A stretch of 64,000 bases of DNA from Micromonospora kangleipakensis (GTDB taxonomy: Bacteria; Actinomycetota; Actinomycetes; Mycobacteriales; Micromonosporaceae). The notes under the pieces were generated by a model. That model was not told where the DNA came from and ran no database searches. It saw only the letters and a list, made by a program, of their open reading frames with translations. The translations under genes were made by a program, and so were the position numbers. Of the stretch, positions 15,470-24,331 are shown piece after piece. Numbering within the stretch: the stretch's first letter is position 1; each line of letters starts with the position of its first letter. The DNA lies in assembly GCF_004217615.1 (NCBI RefSeq), contig NZ_SHLD01000001.1:1054001-1118000 (forward strand), written 5' to 3'.

Positions 15470-16947
15470 GACGTGGCCCCGGTGATGCGGCCGGCGGCGA
15501 GCTTGCCGGAGATGAGGACCATCGGCACGCCCACGCCGGGTTGGGTGCCGGAGCCGACGAAGACCACGTTGTCCAGCGTGCGGTGCAGGTTCGACGGGCG
15601 GAACGGGCCGGTCTGGAACAGGCTGTGCGCCGCGGCGAACGGGGTGCCGGCGGCCATCCCCTGCTCCTCCCACTCGGCGGGGGTGATGGTGCGCAGCACC
15701 TCGACGCCCTCGCCGAAGCCGACGTAGCCGCGCTCCTCGAGGGTGTCGATGAGCTGGTCGGTGTAGCGGCGGCTGAGGTCGCCGCGCCAGTCGAACGGGG
15801 CCCGCTGGAGGTTCGGCACGGGGGCGAGCACGTAGTAGGTGTGCCGGCCGGCCGGGGCGACCGCCGGGTCGGTCCGGCTCGGGTTCGTCACCAGCAGCGA
15901 CGGGTCGGTCATCAGCTCGCCGCGCCGGATCACCTCGTCGAACGTGCCCTTCCAGGACCGTCCGAAGTGGATGTTGTGGTGGGCGATCTGGTCATAGCCC
16001 TGCTTGGAGCCCACGTGCAGCACGACGCAGGAGGGCGAGTAGGTGAGCTTCCGCGCCCGGGCCGGGGGGAGCAGGTCCCGGTAGGCGACCGGCAGGTCGG
16101 GGTTGAGCACCACCACGTCGGCCGGGACGAAGTCGCCGTCGGTGGTCACCACCCCGGTGGCCCGGCCGTGGGCGGTCTCCACCCGGCTCACCGTGGTGCC
16201 GTACCGGATCTGCACGCCGTGCTTCTCGGCCGCGCCGGCCATCGCGCGGGAGACCGCGTGGATGCCGCCGCGCGGGAAGCACACGCCGGCAACCGAGTCG
16301 AGGTACGCGATGACCGCGTAGATGGCCAGCGCGTCCTGCGGCGCCAGGCCGGCGTACATCGCCTGGAAGGAGAAGATCCGCTGGGTACGCGGGTCCTGGA
16401 AGAACTGGTTGATCTTCGTCTGGAGCCGCCGGAACGCCCCGCCGGCGACCAGCTTCAGCAGGTTGCCGGTGAGCAGGTCGGTCGGGGCGTCCAGGTTGCG
16501 CTCGATGAAGTCGTTCCGTTCCAGCTCCCAGAGCCGGCGCGCGTAGTCGACGAAGCGCAGGTAGCCGTCGGCCTCCCGGGCGCCGCAGACCCGCGCGATC
16601 TCGGCCGCCATCCGGGTGGTGTCGGTGATCACGTCCAGCGTCGAGCCGTCCGGGTAGTAGGCGCGGTAGGCCGGGTCGAGCGGGGTGAGGTCGAGCCAGT
16701 CGGAGAGTTCCTCGCCGACCGCGCCCAGCGCCTCGGCGATCAGGCCGGGCATGGTGAGCACGGTCGGGCCGGTGTCGAACTCGTATCCGTCGACGCTGAG
16801 CCGGCCGGCTCGGCCGCCGGGCACCGGCTCGCGTTCCAGGACGGTCACCTGCCGGCCGCTCCCGGCCAGGTGCAGCGCGCACGCCAGCCCGCCCAGGCCC
16901 GCGCCCACGACCACGACCCGGTCCGTACGTCCGTTCACGGTTCGCAC
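15466..16947 (-). CDS. crtI: Phytoene desaturase (CrtI family)
   Basis: 493 residues from the GTG at 16947, preceded by a strong GGAGGTGA. The N-terminal FAD dinucleotide motif is VVVVGAGLGGLACALHLAG, followed by EREPVPGGRAGRLSVDGYEF. The C-terminal FAD block is VVFVGSGTQPGVGVPMVLIS. It converts colourless phytoene to coloured polyenes (lycopene or an earlier product) at the membrane. It overlaps idi by four bases and follows crtE by 28. Confidence 0.92.
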   Translation of the reverse strand: MRTVNGRTDRVVVVGAGLGGLACALHLAGSGRQVTVLEREPVPGGRAGRLSVDGYEFDTGPTVLTMPGLIAEALGAVGEELSDWLDLTPLDPAYRAYYPDGSTLDVITDTTRMAAEIARVCGAREADGYLRFVDYARRLWELERNDFIERNLDAPTDLLTGNLLKLVAGGAFRRLQTKINQFFQDPRTQRIFSFQAMYAGLAPQDALAIYAVIAYLDSVAGVCFPRGGIHAVSRAMAGAAEKHGVQIRYGTTVSRVETAHGRATGVVTTDGDFVPADVVVLNPDLPVAYRDLLPPARARKLTYSPSCVVLHVGSKQGYDQIAHHNIHFGRSWKGTFDEVIRRGELMTDPSLLVTNPSRTDPAVAPAGRHTYYVLAPVPNLQRAPFDWRGDLSRRYTDQLIDTLEERGYVGFGEGVEVLRTITPAEWEEQGMAAGTPFAAAHSLFQTGPFRPSNLHRTLDNVVFVGSGTQPGVGVPMVLISGKLAAGRITGATS

Positions 16948-16975
16948 GTGATCACCTCCCTCACAAAGTTGCCCA

Positions 16976-18130
16976 TCATGCCCGCCGCGTGGTGGCGGCG
17001 GTGGCGAGGCCCGTCAGCGCGGTGCGCGCGGTCTCGTCGATCGACGCGGTGCCGAGCGCGGTCAGCGCCTCGGCCACCCGGTCGGAGATCATCCGTTCGA
17101 CCCGGGCGGCCGCCCGGGTGTCGGCGACCACCTCGGCCAGCCGGGCCACCTCGCGCGCCCCGGTGACCGAGCCGGCCCGGTCCAGCGCCCGGCGCTGGGT
17201 CGGGGTGGCGAGCTGCCGGGCCAGCATGAGCAGCGCGGTCGGCTTGCCGGTGCGCAGGTCGTCACCGGCCGGCTTGCCGGTGGCGGCCGGGTCGCCGTAG
17301 ACGCCGAGCAGGTCGTCGCGGAGCTGGAACGCCTCGCCGACGGCCAGGCCGTAGCGGGTGTACGCGGCGATCAGCGGCGCGTCGGCGGCGACGCCGGCCA
17401 GGCAGGCGCCGAAGAGCAGCGGTTGCTGCACGGTGTAGCTGGCCGTCTTGTAGCGGGCCACCCGCAGCGCCCGGTCCACCGACCAGTTCGCCGCGTCGTT
17501 CTCGCCGAGGACGTCGAGGTACTGCCCGGCGACGGTCTCGATCCGCATCTGGTCGTAGCAGCGCCGGACGTCCAGCAGCCGGGTCGGCGGCACGGCGGCG
17601 TGCGCCAGCAGCCGGTCGGCCCAGACCATGCAGAGGTCGCCGATGAGCACGGCGACCGTCTCGCCGAACCGGTCCGGGTCGCCCACGTGGCCGGCCGCCC
17701 GGTGCCGGGCGGCGGCGGCCCGGTGCGCGGTGGGCAGGCCTCGTCGGGTGTCGGAGGCGTCCATCACGTCGTCGTGCACCAGCGCGAACGTGTGCAGCAG
17801 CTCCAGGGCGGCGAGCGCCGGCAGCACCGCCGGCAGCGGACCGTCCCCGCCGACCACCCCGCGCCAGCCCCAGTAGGCGAAGGTCGGGCGGACCCGCTTG
17901 CCGCCGGCCAGCACGCAATCGCGCGCCGTCTCGGCGAAACCACCCATGGCTGCGTCGATCTCGGTGAGCGAGTCGACCTCGGCGGCCAGGAACGCCGCCA
18001 GCGTGTCGTCGACCCCCTTGATCAGGTCCCTGGTGAACGCGGCCAGCACGCTGCGGACCGGATCGTCCGTCGCTCCCGGCTGTGCCGGTGCGACGCGGCG
18101 CACGCTAGCCGCAACTGCCTCGTTGGCCAT
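16976..18130 (-). CDS. crtE: Geranylgeranyl diphosphate synthase (polyprenyl synthetase)
   Basis: 384 residues. It condenses IPP units to C20 GGPP. The first Asp-rich motif is LVHDDVMDASDTRRG and the second is FQLRDDLLGVYGD; GGKRVRPTFAYWGW precedes them. About 40 residues longer at the N-terminus than short homologues. First gene of the minus-strand crtE-crtI-idi-litR unit and divergent from crtB across 65 bases. Confidence 0.92.
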   Translation of the reverse strand: MANEAVAASVRRVAPAQPGATDDPVRSVLAAFTRDLIKGVDDTLAAFLAAEVDSLTEIDAAMGGFAETARDCVLAGGKRVRPTFAYWGWRGVVGGDGPLPAVLPALAALELLHTFALVHDDVMDASDTRRGLPTAHRAAAARHRAAGHVGDPDRFGETVAVLIGDLCMVWADRLLAHAAVPPTRLLDVRRCYDQMRIETVAGQYLDVLGENDAANWSVDRALRVARYKTASYTVQQPLLFGACLAGVAADAPLIAAYTRYGLAVGEAFQLRDDLLGVYGDPAATGKPAGDDLRTGKPTALLMLARQLATPTQRRALDRAGSVTGAREVARLAEVVADTRAAARVERMISDRVAEALTALGTASIDETARTALTGLATAATTRRA

Positions 18131-18140
18131 GTCGGCGAGC

Positions 18141-18155
18141 GTACCCTAAGGTTAC
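18141..18155. promoter_or_regulatory. Imperfect palindrome in the crtE/crtB divergent promoter region
   Basis: GTACCCTAAGGTTAC differs from its reverse complement at only three positions and is the AT-richest part of the 65-base gap. It sits 11 bases from crtE and 41 from crtB, where either a regulator (LitR-like MerR) site or a -10 element for both directions would be expected. Function inferred from position. Confidence 0.4.
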
Positions 18156-18195
18156 GAGTTGCGTCGATTGCTGCGTCGAACTTCGAGGAGGGCCG

Positions 18196-19122
18196 GTGGA
18201 CACCGATCTCACCGCCGCCTATGCCCGCTGCCAGGAGCTGCACAGACGACACGGGCGTACCTACTATCTCGCCACCCGTCTGCTCCCCGCCTGGAAACGG
18301 CGGCATGTGCACGCCCTGTACGGATTCACGCGGTACGCCGACGAGATCGTCGACCGGACCGAGGAGCTGCCGCCCGCCGAGCGCGCCGCCCGGCTGGACG
18401 AGTGGTCGGCCCGCTTCGTCGCCGGGCTGTACGGCGAGCCGGTCGACGACCCGCTGCTCCCCGCCGTGTTGCACACCATCGCCGTCTTCGACCTGGACCG
18501 GGCCGACTTCGCGTCGTTTCTGAAGAGCATGGCGATGGACCTGACGGTCATGTCGTACCCGAGCTACGACGACCTGCTCGACTACATGGAGGGGTCGGCC
18601 GCCGTCATCGGCACCATGATGCTGCCGATCCTCGGCAGCTCCGACCTGGCGGCCGCCCGCGAACCGGCCCGGCAGCTCGGCTTAGCCTTTCAGCTCACCA
18701 ACTTCATCCGGGACGTCGCCGAGGACCTGGACCGGGGCCGGACGTACCTGCCCGACGAGGACCTGGCCAAGTTCGACGTCACCCGCGACGACCTGCTCGC
18801 GGCGAAGGCGAAGGGCCGCACCACGCCGAGGATCCGGGAGCTGATCGAGTACGAGGTGACCCGTGCCCAGGCCCACTACGCGGCCGCCGCGCCGGGGATC
18901 ACCCTCCTCGCCCCCGCCTCGCAGGCCTGCATGCGCACCGCGTACGCGCTCTACGGCGGGATCCTCGACGAGGTGGCCGCCCAGGGGTACGACGTCTTCG
19001 TGCGGCGCGCCCTCGTACCGCAGCGGCACCGGATGGCGGTGGCCGCGCGGGCCCTGCTCACCCCCACCGGCACGCCGGTGGTGATCCCCGGACCGGCCCG
19101 GACCCCGGTCGCCGTGCGCTGA
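18196..19122 (+). CDS. crtB: Phytoene synthase
   Basis: 308 residues from the GTG at 18196, with GAGGAGGG upstream. It joins two GGPP molecules into phytoene. The two Asp-rich signatures are YGFTRYADEIVDRTEE and FIRDVAEDLDRGRTYLP. Divergent from crtE; together with crtI it gives a route to a C40 carotenoid. No cyclase gene is in the window. Confidence 0.93.
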   Translation: MDTDLTAAYARCQELHRRHGRTYYLATRLLPAWKRRHVHALYGFTRYADEIVDRTEELPPAERAARLDEWSARFVAGLYGEPVDDPLLPAVLHTIAVFDLDRADFASFLKSMAMDLTVMSYPSYDDLLDYMEGSAAVIGTMMLPILGSSDLAAAREPARQLGLAFQLTNFIRDVAEDLDRGRTYLPDEDLAKFDVTRDDLLAAKAKGRTTPRIRELIEYEVTRAQAHYAAAAPGITLLAPASQACMRTAYALYGGILDEVAAQGYDVFVRRALVPQRHRMAVAARALLTPTGTPVVIPGPARTPVAVR

Positions 19123-19146
19123 ACCGCGGTCAGCCGGAGTGAACGG

Positions 19147-20196
19147 TCAGAGGCAGGAGTGCAGGGCCTCGACCAGCTCGTCCACCCGGTCGTGCTCGGC
19201 CAGCCGGGCGGTCACGTAGGCGAAGGTGTAGCCGCGCTCGGGGTCGGCCCAGGCGCTGCTGCCACCGATCCCGCCCATGCCCCAGCTCCCGTCCGGCTCC
19301 CACTGCATGCCCAACGTCCAGTACGCCCGCCGGTCCAGCACCAGGTCCGGGCCGTCGTACTGGACCCGGGTCGCCTCGGCGACCAACTCCGGGCTGAACA
19401 GGCGTACCCCGTCCAGGGTGCCGCCGGCCAGCAGGCCCGCGTAGAGGCGGGCCAGGCCGGCGGCGGTGGCGTGCAGGTTCACCGCCGGCACCTCCGCGCC
19501 CCGCCAGAGCGGGCTGTTCACCACCGCGAGGTCCAGGCCGCCGGCCGGGTTGCCCAGCGCGCGGGCGCGCAGCGACCCCGGCTCGCCCAGCATCCGGGTC
19601 GGCCATCCCGGATCGCCGTACGACAGCTCCGCGCAGCGCCGCCGGTCCGCCGCGTCGAGGCCGAAGCCCAGGTCGAGGCCCCACGGCCCGGCGATCTCCT
19701 CGGCCAGGAACCGACCCACCGACCGGCCGTCCACCCGGCGGACCAGCTCGCCCACCAGGTGCCCGTACGTCCAGGCGTGCTCGCCCGCGACGGTGCCCGG
19801 CGCCCACTCCGGCTCGGCGGCGGCCAGGTCCGCGCAGAGCAGCGTCCAGTCGCCGATCGCCTCCCCCGGTCGGGGGACCGGGAACACCGGCAGCCCGGCG
19901 GTGTGGCTGAGCACCTGCCGGACCGTCGCCGGGGTGCGGAATCCCGGCCAGTGCGCCGCCACCGGGTCGTCCAGGTCTACCCGGCCCCGGTCGACCAGCA
20001 TCAGCAGGCAGAGCGCGGCTACCGGCTTGCCGACCGAGTAGACGTTGACCAGGGTGTCCGGCCGCCATCCCGAACCGCCGAGCAGGTCGACCACCGGCGC
20101 GCCGTCGTACCAGACGGTCAGCGCCGCGCCGGTCTCCCGGCCGCTGACGAAGAGGTCCTGGAAGCAGTCCCGGACCGGGGCGAAGCGTGGGTGCAT
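19147..20196 (-). CDS. Class C beta-lactamase-type serine hydrolase
   Basis: 349 residues from the ATG at 20196. The nucleophile motif SxxK is in LVNVYSVGKPVAALCL, and the Tyr motif lies in AWTYGHLVGEL. The C-terminal region has GMGGIGGSSAWADPERGYTF, in place of the KTG box. No signal peptide is visible, so it is more likely a cytoplasmic esterase or peptidase (EstB type) than a secreted beta-lactamase. Convergent with crtB, 24 bases apart. Substrate unknown. Confidence 0.85.
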   Translation of the reverse strand: MHPRFAPVRDCFQDLFVSGRETGAALTVWYDGAPVVDLLGGSGWRPDTLVNVYSVGKPVAALCLLMLVDRGRVDLDDPVAAHWPGFRTPATVRQVLSHTAGLPVFPVPRPGEAIGDWTLLCADLAAAEPEWAPGTVAGEHAWTYGHLVGELVRRVDGRSVGRFLAEEIAGPWGLDLGFGLDAADRRRCAELSYGDPGWPTRMLGEPGSLRARALGNPAGGLDLAVVNSPLWRGAEVPAVNLHATAAGLARLYAGLLAGGTLDGVRLFSPELVAEATRVQYDGPDLVLDRRAYWTLGMQWEPDGSWGMGGIGGSSAWADPERGYTFAYVTARLAEHDRVDELVEALHSCL

Positions 20197-20287
20197 CCGG
20201 CCACGGTAGGGGGTCCGAGGTGTTACGGGCGCGGGAATTCCGGCGGGTGCGGTGGTCCGCCCTCCGCGGGTGCGGAATGCTGGCGGA

Positions 20288-21775
20288 ATGGCGGAGCCGG
20301 AACTGGTGGACGTGGTCGTGGTCGGACTCGGGGTCGGCGGCGAGGAGGTGGCCGAACGACTCGCCGAGGCCGGTCTCGACGTCGTCGGGATCGAGCGGGA
20401 CCTGGTCGGCGGGGAGTGCCCGTACTGGGGCTGCGTCCCGAGCAAGATGATGATCCGGGCGGCGAACGCGCTCGCCGAGGCGCGCCGGGTCAACGAGCTG
20501 GCCGGCGCGGCGCAGGTCCAGCCCGACTGGGCGCCGGTGGCGAAGCGGATCCGGGAGGAGGCCACCGACACCTGGGACGACAAGGTGGCGGTGGACCGCT
20601 TCGTCGGCAAGGGCGGCCGGTTCGTCCGGGGCAGTGGCCGGCTCGACGGGCCCGGCCGGGTCCGCATCGGCGACCAGGTGTTCCAGGCCCGGTACGGGGT
20701 GGTGCTCGGCACCGGCACCCGGCCCTCGATCCCGCCGATCGACGGGCTGGCGGACACACCGTACTGGACGAACCACCAGGCCATCGAGGTGGAGGAGCTG
20801 CCGGAGTCGCTCCTCATCCTGGGCGGTGGCGCGATCGGCCTGGAACTGGCCCAGGTCTTCGCCCGGTTCGGCGTGCGGGTGACCGTGGTCGAGGCGGCGG
20901 ACCGGGTGCTCGCCGTCGAGGAGCCGGAGGCGTCGGAGGTGGCCGCGGCGGCGCTGCAAGCCGACGGGGTGATCATCGCCACCGGGGTGAAGGCGGAGCG
21001 GGTCAGCCACGACGGGCAGAGCTTCACCGTGCACGGGGGCGGCGGCGCGGAGTTCACCGCCGAGCGGCTGTTGGTGGTGACCGGCCGCAAGGCGCACCTG
21101 GACGAGCTGGGGTTGGAGACCGTCGACGTCGACGCGTCCCAGCGCTACCTGCCGGTGGACGAGCGGATGCACGCGGCCGACGGCATCTGGGCGGTCGGCG
21201 ACCTGACGGGTGAGGGCGCGTTCACCCACATCGCCATGTACCAGGCGGCCATCGTCGTCGCCGACGTCCTCGACCACATGCGGCGTACCAAGGGCGGCCC
21301 GGACGCCAGCGGCACCGCGAGCGTCGTCGGCGGCGCGGCCGGGATGGCCAGCGCGGTCGGCGGCGCGATGAGCGCCGGCGGGGCGACCGCCGCGCCGGGC
21401 AGCGTCCCGCGCGCCGACTACCGGGCGCTGCCCCGGGTCACCTTCACCGACCCCGAGATCGGCGCGGTCGGGCTCACCGAGAAGCAGGCCCGCGAGCGCG
21501 GCATCAACCTCCAGGTCGGCTTCACCGAGCTGTCGTCCTCGGCCCGGGGCTGGATCCACAAGGCCGGCAACGAGGGCTTCATCAAGCTGATCGCCGACGC
21601 CGACCAGGGCGTGCTGATCGGCGCGACCTCGGCCGGCCCGGCCGGCGGCGAGGTGCTGTCGGCGCTGGTGGTGGCGGTGCACGCGGCGGTGCCGCTGAGC
21701 CAGCTCCGGCACATGATCTACGCGTACCCGACCTTCCACCGCGCCATCGAGGACGCCCTCCGCCAGTTGAAGTGA
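20288..21775 (+). CDS. Pyridine nucleotide-disulfide oxidoreductase (dihydrolipoamide dehydrogenase-like)
   Basis: 495 residues from the ATG at 20288. FAD binding: VVVVGLGVGGEEVAERLAEA. The redox disulfide is VGGECPYWGCVPSKMMIR. NAD(P) binding: LILGGGAIGLELAQVFARF. A Gly/Ala-rich insertion (about 340-375, GTASVVGGAAGMASAVGGAM) breaks the interface domain. The usual C-terminal His-Glu pair is replaced by YAYPTFHRAIEDALRQ, where the HRAIED keeps His and Glu. Substrate not determinable: lipoyl, mycothione or another disulfide. Confidence 0.88.
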   Translation: MAEPELVDVVVVGLGVGGEEVAERLAEAGLDVVGIERDLVGGECPYWGCVPSKMMIRAANALAEARRVNELAGAAQVQPDWAPVAKRIREEATDTWDDKVAVDRFVGKGGRFVRGSGRLDGPGRVRIGDQVFQARYGVVLGTGTRPSIPPIDGLADTPYWTNHQAIEVEELPESLLILGGGAIGLELAQVFARFGVRVTVVEAADRVLAVEEPEASEVAAAALQADGVIIATGVKAERVSHDGQSFTVHGGGGAEFTAERLLVVTGRKAHLDELGLETVDVDASQRYLPVDERMHAADGIWAVGDLTGEGAFTHIAMYQAAIVVADVLDHMRRTKGGPDASGTASVVGGAAGMASAVGGAMSAGGATAAPGSVPRADYRALPRVTFTDPEIGAVGLTEKQARERGINLQVGFTELSSSARGWIHKAGNEGFIKLIADADQGVLIGATSAGPAGGEVLSALVVAVHAAVPLSQLRHMIYAYPTFHRAIEDALRQLK

Positions 21776-21799
21776 CTCGCCGCCGCTTCCTACCAGGAC

Positions 21800-22564
21800 C
21801 TACTCCGGCGGCTCGCCGTGCCGGCCGGCGCCGGCGGTGAAGCGGGCGGCGCCCGGCATCGCGTCGATGATCAGGGACTCCATGCCGAAGGCCAGTTCGG
21901 TCGCCATCGCCTCCGGCTCCGGCAGGCCGGCGTTGGCGAGCAGCGCGGCCCGGTCGTTGCGCAGGCAGGTCTGCGGGTGCCGGGCGATCTCGGCGGCCAG
22001 CCGCTCGGCCTCCGCCCGGGCCGCACCCGGCGCGACCAGCCGGTTGACCAACCCCATCGCGTACGCCTCCTCGGCTGGCACCGGGCGGCCGGTGAGGATC
22101 AGGTCCATCGCCCGGCTCTCGCCGATCAGCCGGGGCAGCCGGACCGTGCCACCGTCGATCAGCGGGACGCCCCAGCGCCGGCAGAACACCCCGAGCACCG
22201 CGTCGGACTCGGCGATCCGCAGGTCGCACCAGAGCGCCAGCTCCAGCCCGCCGGCCACGGCGTACCCGGAGATCGCGGCGAGCACCGGCTTGGACAGGCG
22301 CATCCTGGTGGGGCCCATCGGACCGTCGCCCTCCGGCTCGACCCGGTTGCCGCTCGGCGTACCGATGGCCTTCAGGTCGGCGCCCGAGCAGAACGTGCCG
22401 CCGGCGCCCCAGAGCACGGCGACCGCCGCGTCCGAGTCGGCCTCGAAGGCGCGGAACGCGTCGGCGAGCGCCCGGGCGGTCGGTCCGTCGACGGCGTTCC
22501 GGGCCGCCGGCCGGTCCAGGATCACCGTGGTCACCGGCGCGTCGTGCTCCACGCGTACGCCCAT
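21800..22564 (-). CDS. Enoyl-CoA hydratase/isomerase (crotonase) family protein
   Basis: 254 residues. It shows RPAARNAVDGPTARALADAF, the oxyanion-hole segments GGTFCSGADLKAIG and ISGYAVAGGLELALWCDLRI, and RRWGVPLIDGGTVRLPRLIG. The catalytic Glu pair of true hydratases is not evident (GVPLIDGGT carries Asp), so it may be a hydratase-like protein with another CoA substrate. Convergent with the reductase at 20288. Confidence 0.87.
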   Translation of the reverse strand: MGVRVEHDAPVTTVILDRPAARNAVDGPTARALADAFRAFEADSDAAVAVLWGAGGTFCSGADLKAIGTPSGNRVEPEGDGPMGPTRMRLSKPVLAAISGYAVAGGLELALWCDLRIAESDAVLGVFCRRWGVPLIDGGTVRLPRLIGESRAMDLILTGRPVPAEEAYAMGLVNRLVAPGAARAEAERLAAEIARHPQTCLRNDRAALLANAGLPEPEAMATELAFGMESLIIDAMPGAARFTAGAGRHGEPPE

Positions 22565-22698
22565 CGGGTCAGCATGCCCGCCGACGGCACCGGCACGCCA
22601 GGTTTCAGTCGGCGCCGTGCTGCCCTCGACGGGTCAGGTCAAGGCTCGCGCCCGCTACGAAGCTGATGACGTGAATGAATCGCTGGTGTCCGCCAGTC

Positions 22699-22890
22699 TC
22701 AGGCGCGCTCACGCAGCTCGGCGACGAAGGCTCGCCACGCGGCCGGGGTGAAGGTGAGGGCCGGGCCGGTCGGGTTCTTGGAGTCGCGGACCGCGACCAG
22801 GTCGGGGAGGTTGTCGGCGACCTCGACGCAGTTGCCGCCGTTGCCGCTGCTGCGGCTGCTCTTGCGCCACCGGGCGCCCGTCAGCTCCAT
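22699..22890 (-). CDS. DUF397 protein
   Basis: 63 residues from the ATG at 22890. It has the family core GARWRKSSRSSGNGGNCVEV, then VAVRDSKNPTGPALTF and TPAAWRAFVAELRE. DUF397 proteins are small partners of Xre/DUF5753 regulators in actinomycetes. Its start overlaps the end of such a gene by ten bases, so the pair is one unit. Confidence 0.85.
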   Translation of the reverse strand: MELTGARWRKSSRSSGNGGNCVEVADNLPDLVAVRDSKNPTGPALTFTPAAWRAFVAELRERA

Positions 22891-23647
22891 GTCTCCGCCA
22901 CTTCCGTGATGAGGTCGACCGACTGCCAGTGGGACGACGCCTCGCCGCGCACGTTCTCCCACGCGGCCATTATCGCCGCGATCTCATCGACGTCGCTAAC
23001 CACTTGTCCCTGGAGCTGGTTGTCGAGGTAGCCGGCGAGCCGGTGGTCCGGGCAGGCAGCGATCACGAAGGGGCCGTTCAGGCCGGCGTAGGCCCGACCG
23101 AGGACGGCACGACGTGGATCCGGACGTGCGGTTCGGCGCAGGCGGCAACCAGGGCGTGGAGTTGCTCGCGCATCGTCTCCGGACCACCGACGGGCCGGCG
23201 GAGAACTCCCTCGTCGATGACGGCCGTGAACTGCGGCGGATCCTCTCGTCTGAGGATGCCCTGACGGGCGAGCCGAGCCGCGATGTGTCGGTCGATGTCG
23301 GCCCTCGGCAGCATGCCGGCACCGATGAGAACAGCTCTGGCATAGGCCTCGGTCTGAAGTAGGCCCGGCAGAACGAGGGATTCAAACGACCGCAGCGACA
23401 CCGCCTCGCGCTCGATCTCCTGCCATGGACGGAACCAAACCGGCTCACGACGTCTTGAAGTGTCCGGCCAAATGTCCCCGACGTCCCGGCCCAGCACCTC
23501 CGCCGCTGACACCCGATGCCGGGGATGGGGGATCCGGCCCTCGCTGAGCCACCGCCCCACGGTCTTCGGGTCCACGCCCACTCGCTCGGCGAGCGATTCG
23601 GTCGTGTGCCCGGTCTCGCCGAGCGCCACCCGCAGCGCGTCGTTCAC
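22881..23647 (-). pseudogene. Xre/DUF5753 (Scr1-type) regulator with a single-base frameshift
   Basis: The first frame (23647-23078) gives an Xre-type helix-turn-helix (ESLAERVGVDPKTVGRWLSE) and most of DUF5753, to HVRIHVVPSSVGPTPA and a stop. The conserved continuation (AGLNGPFVIAACPDHRLAGY onward, ending DLITEVAETWS) is in another frame to 22881. Restoring one C in the GGGCC at 23091-23096 would give the family sequence SSVGPYAGLNGPF. It is either a real inactivation or a homopolymer read error. Regulator of the adjacent DUF397 partner. Confidence 0.8.
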
Positions 23648-23847
23648 GGCCCCTCCATCGGATGTCTCGAATATCCACCGACCATATAGCTACGCGGTGT
23701 ATCTGTCCGATCACCGGAGGGAGCGTGTTGCGCAGGACGGCGCGACCGGTGGAGGCGAGGAGCCCGGCGGTCGGCGTCAGCGCCGGGGCCGCCCCGCCAA
23801 CGACGTCGGGGGCGGCCCCCTCGAACCTCTTCCGAAGGGAGCCCACC

Positions 23848-24048
23848 GTGCGTTTCCGGTTCTGGCGACACCAGCCCGAGAGGTCGATCCCCGTACCTCG
23901 ACCGAGGACGCCGCTGAACGAGCGGCCGAGCTGGGCGACCCGGCCGACCGAGGTCTTTCCGACGAGCGACCCGGGTCGCGCGGGCAACCTCACTCCGGCG
24001 CAGCGCTGGCGGGCCGGCGGATGGCGGCGCGCCGGCGGCCGGAGGTGA
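23848..24048 (+). CDS. Small basic protein, unknown
   Basis: 66 residues from the GTG at 23848 with GAAGGGAG upstream. Composition is Arg/Pro/Trp rich (VRFRFWRHQPERSIPVPRPR, QRWRAGGWRRAGGRR). The stop overlaps the next start as GTGA (24045-24048), so the two are translationally coupled. Orphan; could encode a nucleic-acid or cell-surface binding peptide, but nothing is recognised. Confidence 0.5.
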   Translation: MRFRFWRHQPERSIPVPRPRTPLNERPSWATRPTEVFPTSDPGRAGNLTPAQRWRAGGWRRAGGRR

Positions 24049-24293
24049 GCCGCCCGTCCCGGCCGCACCTGCCGATGCGCCCGCTGTGGCGCTGCCGGGG
24101 CTGCGGCGCGGAGTGGCCCTGCCAGCCGGCGCGACTCTCCCTACTGGTCGAGTACCGCGACGACCGGACCGCGCTGCTGGTCTACCTCGGCACCCTGATG
24201 GCCGAGGCCGGCGCGCAGTTGTCCCAACTCAACGGCCACGCCGCGCCGGCGAATCTGACCGAGCGGTTCCTGTCCTGGGCGCGCGCCCGATGA
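24045..24293 (+). CDS. Small zinc-ribbon-like protein
   Basis: 82 residues from the GTG at 24045 (coupled to the previous gene). MRPLWRCRGCGAEWPCQPAR holds three Cys in a CxxC-x4-C pattern, followed by SLLVEYRDDRTALLVYLGTL and LTERFLSWARAR. Similar small proteins are widespread in Micromonosporaceae near DUF397/Xre genes; function unknown. An in-frame ATG at 24075 is an alternative start. Confidence 0.6.
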   Translation: MSRPSRPHLPMRPLWRCRGCGAEWPCQPARLSLLVEYRDDRTALLVYLGTLMAEAGAQLSQLNGHAAPANLTERFLSWARAR

Positions 24294-24331
24294 CCGGCGC
24301 GGCGGCGGCTCCCGGCGGTCCGCGCCGGCGG

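Noticed and set aside
19130-21739. Very long minus-strand frame (869 codons) opposite the reductase and hydrolase genes
   Set aside because: It overlaps two well-supported genes with clear motifs; long antisense frames arise from third-position GC bias.
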